14,225 nt of DNA, taken from contig DCHO01000060.1 in the NCBI GenBank assembly GCA_002315655.1, positions 1-14,225 of the forward strand, given 5' to 3'. This document shows positions 1-7,356 of the stretch, one piece after another. A program made the translations under genes and the position numbers. The notes below the pieces were generated by a model, which did no database searches, was not told the DNA's origin, and worked only from the letters and a program-made list of their open reading frames with translations. The stretch comes from Christensenella sp. UBA1750. Its GTDB lineage: Bacteria > Bacillota > Clostridia > Christensenellales > UBA1750. Positions within the stretch are counted from its first letter, which is position 1; each line of letters starts with the position of its first letter.

Positions 1-16
1 AAGGAGGGTTTTATGT

Positions 17-1438
17 ATGAGCAACTACAATGGCTATAACAATTACGATCCGAACAACTACAACAACTACAATTACAGCAATAACAACAACAGGAAGCAC
101 CGCGGCAGCAACATCGTGGTGATCCTCTCCGTGGCACTGGTCATGCTGATGCTGGGCGGCCTCATCGGGGTTGTGGTGATGCAGTACAAAAACGGCGGAA
201 ACGACACCGAGACCCAGATGGAAAACACCCGGCAGACGGAAACCCAGCCCAACGGCGAAAACGACCAGAATCCCCAGAAGGGCGGGTTTGAAGTGCCCCA
301 GCAGGAACAGAAGGATGAAGAAGAGGACAGCATCAGCGAGCCTCTGGAGCCTGCCAAGCGCGACACTGTGACGCAGAACACTACCTACACCGGCAACGGT
401 TCGTTGGGTTCTCTGTCCAATCAGATCGCCAATGTTGTGGAGAGCGTTTCCGACAGCGTGGTCGGTATCCACAACTATCAGATGGTCTCCAATTCCTATT
501 CCTCCGGCGGCAGCTACGGGTATTACTACTACTTCTCTAACCCCTATGGCAGCTATGGAAATGACCAGAACCGGCAGGAAGCGGAACCCGTTGAACAGCT
601 TTACGGCTCCGGCTCAGGCGTCATCTATTCCTCCAACGGCTATGTGATCACCAACTATCATGTTGTGGAAGACGCAGACCGTGTGACCGTGGTTTTCTCT
701 GATGGCTCCGAGGAGGACGCGGAAGTAATCGGTTACGACTCCGTGCAGGACATTGCCCTGCTGAAAATTGACCGAAATGATCTGGTCGCAGCCCGTATCG
801 GGGATTCTACCTCCGTGCGCACCGGCGAGTTCGCCATCGCCATCGGTTCTCCCCTGGGCGATGAACTGGCCGGAACCACCACCTTCGGCATGATCTCCTA
901 TGCTTCCCGTACATTGGAAATCGACGGGGCGTATGTCAACATGATCCAGACCGATGCCGCCATCAACTCCGGCAACTCCGGCGGCGCGCTGCTCAACGTG
1001 GACGGCGAGGTCATCGGCATTAACACCAGAAAGACCTCCGGCTCCACGACCTCCGGCTCCTCCATTGAAGGCATCGGCTTTGCCATTCCCATCAATGAGG
1101 CGGTCAAGACCGTCGAAGAACTGATCGCCACCGGCACCATCGCCCGTCCCGGCCTCGGCATCACAGGGCAGGAGATCACCGAGAGCATGGCATCCTATTA
1201 CAATCTGGAACCCGGCATCTATGTCACCTCCGTTTCCGAAGGCGGCGCGGCGGAAAAAGCCGGCATGAAGCAGCAGGACATCATTACGGCCATTGACGGA
1301 CGCGAAATCACCACCTATTCCGGCATGAGATCCATCCTGTATTCCTACAAGATCGGAGATACCGTCACGGTGTCGGTTTACAGAGCGGGTGAGCATCTGG
1401 AACTTAACGTAACGCTGGAAGAACTGAAACAGGAATAA
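17..1438 (+). CDS. htrA: Membrane-anchored HtrA/DegP-family serine protease with one PDZ domain
   Basis: This is an extracytoplasmic quality-control protease that degrades or refolds damaged proteins on the outer face of the membrane. Seen in the 473-residue product: an Asn/Tyr-rich cytosolic tail (about 1-25), a basic patch (RKHR, 26-29), a single membrane segment (about 33-55), an acidic, Gln-rich linker (about 58-115), a trypsin-like domain, and a C-terminal PDZ domain (about 377-468). The catalytic triad is visible as His215 (TNYHVV), Asp245 (QDIALL) and Ser321 (GNSGGAL). A Tyr/Gly-rich insertion (about 158-185) precedes the active-site His. The start is ATG 17, eight bases after GGAGGG at 3-8; an ATG at 13 is out of frame. 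The gene is followed by its own terminator. The organisation matches Gram-positive HtrA/YkdA/YvtA-type proteins, which are often controlled by cell-envelope stress systems, but the promoter lies outside the window. Paralogue identity (HtrA, HtrB or HtrC) cannot be decided. Confidence 0.95.
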   Translation: MSNYNGYNNYDPNNYNNYNYSNNNNRKHRGSNIVVILSVALVMLMLGGLIGVVVMQYKNGGNDTETQMENTRQTETQPNGENDQNPQKGGFEVPQQEQKDEEEDSISEPLEPAKRDTVTQNTTYTGNGSLGSLSNQIANVVESVSDSVVGIHNYQMVSNSYSSGGSYGYYYYFSNPYGSYGNDQNRQEAEPVEQLYGSGSGVIYSSNGYVITNYHVVEDADRVTVVFSDGSEEDAEVIGYDSVQDIALLKIDRNDLVAARIGDSTSVRTGEFAIAIGSPLGDELAGTTTFGMISYASRTLEIDGAYVNMIQTDAAINSGNSGGALLNVDGEVIGINTRKTSGSTTSGSSIEGIGFAIPINEAVKTVEELIATGTIARPGLGITGQEITESMASYYNLEPGIYVTSVSEGGAAEKAGMKQQDIITAIDGREITTYSGMRSILYSYKIGDTVTVSVYRAGEHLELNVTLEELKQE

Positions 1439-1467
1439 GGCGTTTATTGATTTTCATTCAAAATTCG

Positions 1468-1510
1468 ACCTGCGGGCTGCAGAATTGCCGTCCGCAGGTT
1501 ACTTTTATTT
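1468..1510 (+). terminator. Intrinsic terminator after htrA
   Basis: A 10-bp stem pairs 1468-1477 with 1490-1499 (ACCTGCGGGC against GTCCGCAGGT, one G.U pair) around a 12-base loop. A T-rich tract (TTACTTTTATTT) follows. It lies 30 bases after the htrA stop, so htrA is probably the last gene of its transcript. Confidence 0.8.
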
Positions 1511-1572
1511 GACATCATTCTATAATTCGTTGCTTTTGTAAATGAATAAATGTAAAAGTTTGCGGAAAATGC

Positions 1573-1602
1573 TTGATTCATCGGCTTTTTCTGTGTTATA
1601 AT
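1573..1602 (+). promoter_or_regulatory. Sigma-A type extended -10 promoter for the methyltransferase-rho unit
   Basis: A consensus -10 TATAAT lies at 1597-1602 and is preceded by TGT at 1594-1596, giving the extended TGn -10 form. TTGATT at 1573-1578 is a 4/6 match to the -35 box with an 18-base spacer. The predicted transcription start is near 1609, about 38 bases before the ATG at 1647. It is a sequence-based prediction, supported by its position between a terminator and a gene. Confidence 0.7.
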
Positions 1603-1646
1603 AATGACAATCCTTATCAAACTGTTTTCAGGGAGAAGAATGAAAA

Positions 1647-2660
1647 ATGAAAATTGCTGTTTTATTGTGGCCTCATGCCAATGTACGTTATTTTGAATCC
1701 ATGCGCAAAATCTCGGAAAATGAATTGAATATCATGCTCTCTGCCATTTCCCCGGAAAACCGAGTTCATGCGGAGGAATGCGGCGGTCTGCAGCTGTGGG
1801 TGTTTGACGCGGATTATGACGATAAAATGAAATCGCTCCTGTCCCGCATTTCTTGCGCCTATGCGATTTTTGAAAAAACAGGGGAGAGCTTGCGCCCCAT
1901 CATGCCGGGCGGACAATTAAGGTTCGGCAGCGATTTATCGGGAATCCTCAAATACAAAGGAAAAACCAATGAAATGTTTACCGGGATGCTGATTAACTTA
2001 GCGGTTTTCTCGTCCGCTTTTGCATCCCAGTTTGATAAAAATCTGTCAATCCTTGACCCCATGTGCGGGCGCGGAACCTCGCTTTATGAAGGGCTGCGCC
2101 GCTCCTACGATATGTCCGGCATTGAAATCGACAAGACCGATGTTTCCGAGCTGAATAAATTCCTCAAGAAATACGCCGAATACAACAAATACAAGCACAA
2201 GATCGAGTCTTCTTCCATGACTGTTTCCGGCAAATCCGCAGGGGCAAAGCTCAAATACACCCTTGCGGAAAACAACGCCCTGTGGAAGGAAGACCCCAAG
2301 ACTGTGACCGTTGTGAACGGAGACACTTTATTTGCCGATAAATTCTACAAAGGCCGCTGCTTCCATGCCCTTGTCTGCGACTTGCCTTACGGCATTCAGC
2401 ATGAGAGCCGCGACGGGCAGAGCAAAGTCACTTTGGATTCCATGATGAACAAAGCTCTGCTGGCCTGGAAGAAAACGTTGTTCCCCGGGGCAGCCATTGC
2501 CCTTTCATTCAATGCCAACACGCTGCCCCTGTCCGACGCCCGAACAATGCTCAAAGAGGCAGGGTACCGTCCTTTGGAAGGCGAATTCTACGATAATTTC
2601 GCACACTGGGTAGAACAGGCCATCACAAGGGACATTGTCATCGCCCGTTTCGACGGCTGA
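1647..2660 (+). CDS. TRM11/UPF0020-like SAM-dependent RNA methyltransferase
   Basis: This is a class I SAM-dependent methyltransferase of the TRM11/Trm-G10 type, whose members methylate guanine N2 in tRNA. The 337-residue product has SAM-binding motif I at about 134-147 (ILDPMCGRGTSLYEG, Asp137) and motif IV at 244-250 (CDLPYGI, Asp245). The usual (D/N)PPY is replaced by DLPYG here. The first 100 residues resemble no THUMP domain I can recognise and may be a diverged RNA-binding module. The start ATG 1647 follows GGGAG (1631-1635) by 11 bases; an ATG at 1640 is in another frame. It ends 31 bases before the rho start on the same strand with no hairpin between, so co-transcription with rho is likely. 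The methyltransferase fold is near certain; the exact substrate, tRNA guanine, is inferred from family resemblance only. Confidence 0.82.
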   Translation: MKIAVLLWPHANVRYFESMRKISENELNIMLSAISPENRVHAEECGGLQLWVFDADYDDKMKSLLSRISCAYAIFEKTGESLRPIMPGGQLRFGSDLSGILKYKGKTNEMFTGMLINLAVFSSAFASQFDKNLSILDPMCGRGTSLYEGLRRSYDMSGIEIDKTDVSELNKFLKKYAEYNKYKHKIESSSMTVSGKSAGAKLKYTLAENNALWKEDPKTVTVVNGDTLFADKFYKGRCFHALVCDLPYGIQHESRDGQSKVTLDSMMNKALLAWKKTLFPGAAIALSFNANTLPLSDARTMLKEAGYRPLEGEFYDNFAHWVEQAITRDIVIARFDG

Positions 2661-2675
2661 GGAGACGTCTGAAAC

Positions 2676-2684
2676 AGAAAGGAG
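2676..2684 (+). promoter_or_regulatory. Ribosome binding site that fixes the TTG start of rho
   Basis: AGAAAGGAG lies seven bases before TTG at 2692-2694, and no ATG or GTG in the rho frame is similarly placed. The weaker initiation codon may reduce Rho synthesis, which fits a protein that is commonly autoregulated, although that link is an inference. Confidence 0.75.
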
Positions 2685-2691
2685 TAACCAT

Positions 2692-4200
2692 TTGACACTG
2701 ACATTTCAGGAACTGGAAAGCATGAGCCTGCTCAAGCTCAGAGATTTTGCCAAGGATATCGGCGTTGATTCGCCAACTACTTTCCCGAAACGTCCGCTCA
2801 TTCTCAAGATCATGGAATGTGCAGGAATCTCATACGATCCCGAAACCCTTCCCGCACCGCCCAAACGCAGGGGCGGTAGAAGAAAAAAGGATCGCTCCTC
2901 GGAAGAATCTTTGGAGACCGCCTCTTCTGTGTGCGAAGAGGAAACAGAAGAGAATGAGGAAGAGGATATTCTGAACAATAAGGAAGAAACCGTGGTTTCT
3001 TCTGCCGTCGATGAGGACATCCTCGCCGGTACCGAATGGAAAAAGTGCGAAGGCGTGCTGGAAATTCAGTCAACCGGAAACGGCTTTTTGCGTACCCATA
3101 ACTATTTGGCGGGCAATCACGACATTTACGTTGCTCACAGCCAGATTCGGCGGTTCGGGCTGCTCAAGGGCGACCGCATCACGGGCAAAGCCCGCAAGGT
3201 TGCCGAGCCGGGCAAGCTCGCCCCCGGGCTTTTGTGCGTCGATCTCATCAACGGCGATCCCCCGGAAATCGCTGCAAAGCGCAAGGTCTTTGATGACATG
3301 ATGCCCATTTTTCCCGACACCCGCTACACAATGGAGCGGGAGGACAACGAGGACGACCTTGCCCTGCGCTGCATCGACCTGATCGCGCCCATCGGCAAAG
3401 GCCAGCGTGCCCTGATTGTCGCGCCGCCCAAAGCCGGCAAAACCATTCTGCTTAAAAAATTAGCCAATTCCCTTTCCATGAAGTATCCCAAGACTGAGCT
3501 CATCGTGTTGCTTATCGATGAGCGGCCTGAGGAAGTCACCGATATGCAGCGCTCCATCACGGGCGAAGTGGTCTATTCCACCTTTGACGAAACGCCGCAG
3601 CACCACACACAGGTGGCGGAAATGGTCTTTGCCCACGCACAGCGCATGGTGGAGCAGGGGAAGGACGTGGTCATTCTGATGGACTCCATTACACGCCTTG
3701 CCCGCGCCTATAACATGACCATCACCCCCACCGGGCGTACCTTATCCGGCGGTCTTGACCCGGGAGCCCTGCACCTGCCCAAACGCTTTTTCGGCGCGGC
3801 GCGGAACATCGAGGGTGGCGGTTCCTTAACCATCATCGCCACCGCGCTGGTGGAGACCGGCAGCCGCATGGACGACATTGTCTATGAAGAATTCAAGGGC
3901 ACCGGCAACATGGAAATCCACCTGGACAGAAAGCTGTCCGAAAAGCGCATCTTCCCCGCCATCGACTTAAACAAGTCCGGCACCCGCCGGGAAGATCTGC
4001 TGCTCACCCCGGATGAATTGGAATGTTCCCTTTCCGTGCGCAAGCTGCTTTCATCCGCCAACACCTCCGACGCAACCGATCAGCTGCTCTCCATGATGGC
4101 CAAGACCCGCGATAATATCATGTTCATCAAGAACATGAAAGAATGGGTTCGCGCCTTTGAAGGCAAGGGCTACACCTTCGGCGGAGGAAGTCAAAAATAA
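2692..4200 (+). CDS. rho: Transcription termination factor Rho
   Basis: Rho is a hexameric RNA-dependent ATPase that loads on untranslated RNA and terminates transcription. The 502-residue product shows the N-terminal Rho_N helical domain (about 3-48), a charged linker (about 55-115), the cold-shock-like RNA-binding domain (about 119-195, with GNGFLR at 129-134 and DIYVAHSQIRRF), and the ATPase core. Walker A is APPKAGKT at 244-251, Walker B ends at Asp331 (ILMDSITRLARA), and the R-loop region reads EFKGTGNMEIHL. All catalytic motifs are intact. I chose the TTG start at 2692 because AGAAAGGAG (2676-2684) sits seven bases upstream and the protein then begins at the Rho_N domain. The frame is open further upstream to another TTG at 2635, but that lies inside the methyltransferase gene and lacks such a site. 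The linker (basic, then strongly acidic) lengthens the protein relative to the roughly 420-residue E. coli form. Confidence 0.97.
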   Translation: MTLTFQELESMSLLKLRDFAKDIGVDSPTTFPKRPLILKIMECAGISYDPETLPAPPKRRGGRRKKDRSSEESLETASSVCEEETEENEEEDILNNKEETVVSSAVDEDILAGTEWKKCEGVLEIQSTGNGFLRTHNYLAGNHDIYVAHSQIRRFGLLKGDRITGKARKVAEPGKLAPGLLCVDLINGDPPEIAAKRKVFDDMMPIFPDTRYTMEREDNEDDLALRCIDLIAPIGKGQRALIVAPPKAGKTILLKKLANSLSMKYPKTELIVLLIDERPEEVTDMQRSITGEVVYSTFDETPQHHTQVAEMVFAHAQRMVEQGKDVVILMDSITRLARAYNMTITPTGRTLSGGLDPGALHLPKRFFGAARNIEGGGSLTIIATALVETGSRMDDIVYEEFKGTGNMEIHLDRKLSEKRIFPAIDLNKSGTRREDLLLTPDELECSLSVRKLLSSANTSDATDQLLSMMAKTRDNIMFIKNMKEWVRAFEGKGYTFGGGSQK

Positions 4201-4202
4201 CG

Positions 4203-4238
4203 AAAAACGAGGTTCCGTTTGACTGGAGCCTCGTTTTT
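4203..4238. terminator. Bidirectional intrinsic terminator between convergent rho and truA
   Basis: A 14-bp stem pairs 4203-4216 (AAAAACGAGGTTCC) with 4225-4238 (GGAGCCTCGTTTTT), one T.G pair, with a loop of about eight bases. The five A's on one side and five T's on the other give a U-tract on either strand. It starts three bases after the rho stop and ends one base from the truA stop codon at 4240. Confidence 0.9.
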
Positions 4239-4239
4239 G

Positions 4240-4977
4240 TCAGTATTTGATAGAATAGAGAATAAGACCCTGCGGCGGCGCGGTGAAGCCCACCTGTTCG
4301 CGGTCTTTGCCTTCAAGCAGGGAAGGAATGCTTACCGGGGAGCGTTTCCCTGAACCGACCTCTAACAGCGTGCCGACTAAAATGCGCACCATATTGTATA
4401 AGAACCCGTCCCCGGTGAAATACAGCCGCAGCTCGTTTTCCGTCTGCTCAAAGCGAATCTCGCGTAAGCTTCGCACGGCAGATTTTTTCATGTGTTTGTT
4501 GGAGGTGAAGGCGGTAAAGTCATGCTCGCCGCACAAAAGTGCCGCCGCCTGTTTCATGGCTTCCAAATTGAGCGGTTCCTCCCATTTCGTCACGAATTTA
4601 CGATCAAACACAAAAGACGCGGGGGAGACCCACAGGCGGTAAAGATAGGTCTTTTCCTTGCAGGAGAGGCGGGCGTGGAAGCGTGGTTCGGCTTTTTCAA
4701 GAGAGGTTGCGCCGATGTCCTCCGGAAGATAGCGGCGGATTTCGGCAAGAAGAGCATCATCGGAAAGCTCCGTGTTCGCCCGGAAGGAGCAAACCTGTTC
4801 CCTTGCATGAACCCCCGCGTCGGTTCTGCCGCAGCCGTTGATCTCGATTTCCTGCCCCAACAGCTTGGATAATAATGCTTCGGTCTTGCCCTGAATGGTG
4901 TTTTCCGTGTTGCCCTGCTTCTGCCAGCCCTTGTAGCGGCTGCCGTCATAGCAGAGTGTCAGTTTGTAGTTGGTCAT
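4240..4977 (-). CDS. truA: tRNA pseudouridine synthase A
   Basis: TruA converts uridines 38, 39 and 40 in the anticodon stem of tRNAs to pseudouridine. The 245-residue product matches the family's usual length of about 245-270. The catalytic Asp53 lies in the signature GCGRTDAGVHA (48-58), the N terminus has the typical YDGSRYKGWQ (10-19), and KTYLYR and the C-terminal FLYNMVRILVGTLLEVG block are present. The start is ATG at 4977-4975, seven bases after GGAGG on the minus strand; an in-frame upstream ATG at 5016 would add 13 residues unlike the family. The gene converges on rho, sharing its terminator, and diverges from cwlD across a 101-base gap. In many Firmicutes truA follows ecfA/ecfT and rplQ; here it stands alone, so its transcription probably starts in the truA-cwlD gap. 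Confidence 0.96.
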   Translation of the reverse strand: MTNYKLTLCYDGSRYKGWQKQGNTENTIQGKTEALLSKLLGQEIEINGCGRTDAGVHAREQVCSFRANTELSDDALLAEIRRYLPEDIGATSLEKAEPRFHARLSCKEKTYLYRLWVSPASFVFDRKFVTKWEEPLNLEAMKQAAALLCGEHDFTAFTSNKHMKKSAVRSLREIRFEQTENELRLYFTGDGFLYNMVRILVGTLLEVGSGKRSPVSIPSLLEGKDREQVGFTAPPQGLILYSIKY

Positions 4978-5078
4978 TGAAGTGCCTCCGTAACTCTTTG
5001 TCCATAAGTTTATCACAGTCGTATGGGTTCAGCAACGCATTTTTCTGCATATACATTTTGTTATGTGGAGGGTGTGCC

Positions 5079-5789
5079 ATGAAAAGACGGCTGGTTTCAA
5101 TATGTGTGCTGCTTGTTGGGGTTCTGACCTTTTGCCTGATGGAATGCGACAGCGGCGTTTCGGCTTTTGCGCCCAAAGTTATATCCTATCCGCTGATCGG
5201 GAAGGTGATCGGCATCGACCCGGGGCACGGAGGCTATGACGGGGGCTGTGAAGGAGAAAAAGGTACGATTGAAAAGAATGTAAATCTTGAAATTTCCCTG
5301 CTTGTGAAGGCGGAATTGGAGGACAGGGGCGCAACGGTGGTGATGAGTCGGGAAAGCGATATGGCACTTATTGACCCGAAAAGCACAAAGGGCTATAAAA
5401 AGCGCCAGGAGCTTAATCACAGGCTCATTCTGTTAGGAGAAAGCCATGTAGAAGCCATGATCTCCATCCACATGAACGCTTCAACCGACAGAACCGCAAG
5501 AGGCGCACGGGTGTTCTTCAAGGAAGGGGAAACGGAAGGACAAAAGCTGGCACAACAGATCGCACAAAAGCTCATTGAACACGATACACAGTACGCAAAA
5601 GGTGCGTGCATCGGAGATTACTATATGCTCAATGCCTGCCCAGCCTCCGTGCTTGTAGAGTGTGGGTTCCTCACAAATCCCGTGGAGGAAGTCCTACTCA
5701 CGGACAAAGAGGTTCAAAAGGAACTGTCCGTGGCGATCTGTGACGGAATTGAAGAATATTTCGCGCAAAATGTTGTGATGAACCCGTAA
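5079..5789 (+). CDS. cwlD: N-acetylmuramoyl-L-alanine amidase, CwlD type
   Basis: This is a zinc amidase of the Amidase_3 fold that cleaves the muramic acid-peptide bond in peptidoglycan. CwlD proteins of spore-formers take part in making muramic-delta-lactam in the spore cortex, which is needed for germination. The 236-residue product is nearly the same length as B. subtilis CwlD (about 237) and has no extra wall-binding repeats. It begins with a signal or anchor segment (about 5-21, after MKRR), followed by the catalytic domain from about residue 41. Zinc ligands are His50 (DPGHGGYDGG), Glu65 and His131 (SIHMN); the catalytic Glu194 lies in LVECGFLTNP. The start ATG 5079 follows GGAGGG (5067-5072) by six bases; upstream in-frame codons overlap truA and look like noise. 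Specific CwlD assignment over a vegetative amidase rests on size, single-domain layout and motif spacing. Confidence 0.85.
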   Translation: MKRRLVSICVLLVGVLTFCLMECDSGVSAFAPKVISYPLIGKVIGIDPGHGGYDGGCEGEKGTIEKNVNLEISLLVKAELEDRGATVVMSRESDMALIDPKSTKGYKKRQELNHRLILLGESHVEAMISIHMNASTDRTARGARVFFKEGETEGQKLAQQIAQKLIEHDTQYAKGACIGDYYMLNACPASVLVECGFLTNPVEEVLLTDKEVQKELSVAICDGIEEYFAQNVVMNP

Positions 5790-5802
5790 GCTATGCTATA
5801 AT
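5773..5802 (+). promoter_or_regulatory. Extended -10 promoter for the rhamnulokinase gene
   Basis: TATAAT at 5797-5802 is preceded by TGC (5794-5796), an extended -10. TTGTGA at 5773-5778 is a 4/6 match to the -35 with an 18-base spacer. The -35 lies within the last codons of cwlD. The predicted start of transcription near 5809 leaves a leader of under 30 bases. There is no hairpin between cwlD and this gene, so read-through from cwlD is also possible. Confidence 0.65.
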
Positions 5803-5836
5803 AGAAACCACGAAGATGACAGGAGGACAAAAACAG

Positions 5837-7321
5837 ATGAGTAAAGCGACAACGTTTATGGCACTGGACTTCGGCGCATCGTCCGGGCGTGCGATCCTGG
5901 GCACCCTTGATAACGGAAAACTCTCATTGGAAGAGCTGCACCGCTTTTCCAATGACCCGGTGAAGGTGGCAGGAAGACTGCAGTGGGATGCCCCGCGTCT
6001 TTTCTTTGAGATCAAGCAGGCCTTGAATAAGGCGGCCTTGAAGGGCGTGGAGATTGCTTCCATCGGCATTGACACCTGGGGCGTGGACTATGCCCTGCTG
6101 GATAAGAACGGCTATCTGCTTTCCGACCCCACGCATTACCGGGACGACAGAACCATCGGCATGATGGAAAAAGCCTATGAGACCGTGTCCAAACAGGAGA
6201 TTTATGAGAAGACCGGCCTTGCCTTTATGAACTTCAATACCCTGTATCAGCTCTATTCGCAGGTTTGTGAAAAGGACGGAAGACTGGCGCTTGCCGATGC
6301 CATGCTGTTTATGCCCGACCTGTTTTCCTATCTGCTCACCGGGAAAAAGGGCTGTGAATACACCATCGCCTCCACCTCCCAGATGATTTCTCCTTACACA
6401 AGAGACTGGGACAGAGAGCTGCTTAAAAAGCTGTCTGTTCCCACGGATATGCTGCTGCCCATCACCGAGCCCGGTACGGTTCGCGGAACGCTGCTGCCCG
6501 AGATCGCCAAAGAGTGCGGCGTGCCCGAAATTCCCGTTGTGGCGGTTGCCGGACATGATACCGCATCCGCCGTGGCAGCGGTTCCCGCGAAGAATGAGGA
6601 CTTTGCCTACATTTCCTCCGGCACCTGGTCGCTGGTCGGCATTGAGACCAAGCAGCCCGTGATTTCTAAGGAAGCGAACGAAGCCAACCTCACCAACGAG
6701 GGCGGCGTGGACGGCACCATTCGCGTGCTCAAAAACGTCATGGGTCTGTGGCTCATTCAGGAGTGCAAAAGAGAATGGGCAAGGAGAGGCCGCGAGCTTT
6801 CCTTTGATGAAATTGTTGCCGAAGCCGAAAAGGCTCCCGCATTTTCCGCATTCATTGACCCCGATGATGAATCCTTCGTCGCACCCAACGATATGCCCGA
6901 AAAAATCGCCGCATTCTGCAAAAAGACGGGACAGCGCGTACCTGAAACCATCGGGGAAATTGCCCGCATTATCTATGAATCCCTGGCGCTCAAATACCGC
7001 TGGACGGTGGAAAAACTGCAACAGGCAAGAGACGGAAAAAAGATCACCTCGCTGCACATTGTCGGCGGCGGCAGTCAGAATAAGATGCTCAACCGTATGA
7101 CGGCGGATGCTCTGGGCATTCCCGTGATCACCGGCCCATCCGAAGCCACAGCCGTCGGCAACTTAATGATGCAGGCAAGAGCCTTGGGGTTGGTTTCCGA
7201 CCTGTGGGAAATGCGCAGAGTCGTCTACGATTCCTTTGATACCAAGACCTATATGCCCGAAAACACGGAGGTCTGGGATGAAGCGTACACTGCTTTCCTG
7301 AACGCTGCCGGGCTGAAATAA
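5837..7321 (+). CDS. rhaB: Rhamnulokinase (L-rhamnulose kinase), FGGY family
   Basis: RhaB phosphorylates L-rhamnulose with ATP to give L-rhamnulose 1-phosphate, the second step of L-rhamnose breakdown. The 494-residue product closely follows the E. coli RhaB pattern: N-terminal phosphate-binding LDFGASSGRAILG (10-22), GIDTWGVDYALLD, FNTLYQL, the catalytic-base motif AGHDTASAV with Asp241, YISSGTWSLVG, VLKNVMGLWL and C-terminal LHIVGGGSQN. This conservation favours rhamnulokinase over fuculokinase or xylulokinase. The start ATG 5837 lies ten bases after AGGAGG (5821-5826); an in-frame ATG at 5816 precedes that site and is unlikely. No rhaA, rhaD, rhaM, transporter or AraC/GntR-type regulator is adjacent: the gene sits between cwlD and tig. 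Its product presumably works with rhamnose genes elsewhere on the chromosome. Confidence 0.93.
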   Translation: MSKATTFMALDFGASSGRAILGTLDNGKLSLEELHRFSNDPVKVAGRLQWDAPRLFFEIKQALNKAALKGVEIASIGIDTWGVDYALLDKNGYLLSDPTHYRDDRTIGMMEKAYETVSKQEIYEKTGLAFMNFNTLYQLYSQVCEKDGRLALADAMLFMPDLFSYLLTGKKGCEYTIASTSQMISPYTRDWDRELLKKLSVPTDMLLPITEPGTVRGTLLPEIAKECGVPEIPVVAVAGHDTASAVAAVPAKNEDFAYISSGTWSLVGIETKQPVISKEANEANLTNEGGVDGTIRVLKNVMGLWLIQECKREWARRGRELSFDEIVAEAEKAPAFSAFIDPDDESFVAPNDMPEKIAAFCKKTGQRVPETIGEIARIIYESLALKYRWTVEKLQQARDGKKITSLHIVGGGSQNKMLNRMTADALGIPVITGPSEATAVGNLMMQARALGLVSDLWEMRRVVYDSFDTKTYMPENTEVWDEAYTAFLNAAGLK

Positions 7322-7356
7322 CGCGAACACAACGTAAAAAGTCAGGAAAGACGGGC

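Noticed and set aside
614..1396. Long open frame of 260 codons on the minus strand opposite htrA
   Set aside because: It lies wholly antisense to a protease with all catalytic motifs and has Gly/Asp/His-rich composition typical of a mirror frame; no ribosome binding site or family resemblance was seen.
1509..1526. TTGACA at 1509-1514 followed by TATAAT at 1521-1526
   Set aside because: Both boxes are perfect, but only six bases separate them, far too short for a sigma-A promoter. The extended -10 at 1597 is the better candidate. TTGACA also overlaps the htrA terminator tail.
2635..2691. Upstream TTG start for rho, adding 19 residues
   Set aside because: It lies within the methyltransferase coding sequence, lacks a ribosome binding site and would add residues unlike the Rho_N domain; TTG at 2692 has AGAAAGGAG at the right distance.
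4978..5078. Promoters in the divergent truA-cwlD gap, including a sporulation sigma-E or sigma-G type site for cwlD
   Set aside because: GTATG (5021-5025) and CATATACA (5048-5055) recall sporulation-type boxes but the spacing is wrong (22 bases). Sigma-A candidates for either gene match only 3-4 of 6 bases per box. Promoters must exist here, but I cannot place them.
5924..7057. Open frame of 377 codons on the minus strand opposite rhaB
   Set aside because: It is antisense to the clearly conserved kinase gene and its composition (Gly, His, Phe-rich without motifs) is that of a shadow frame.
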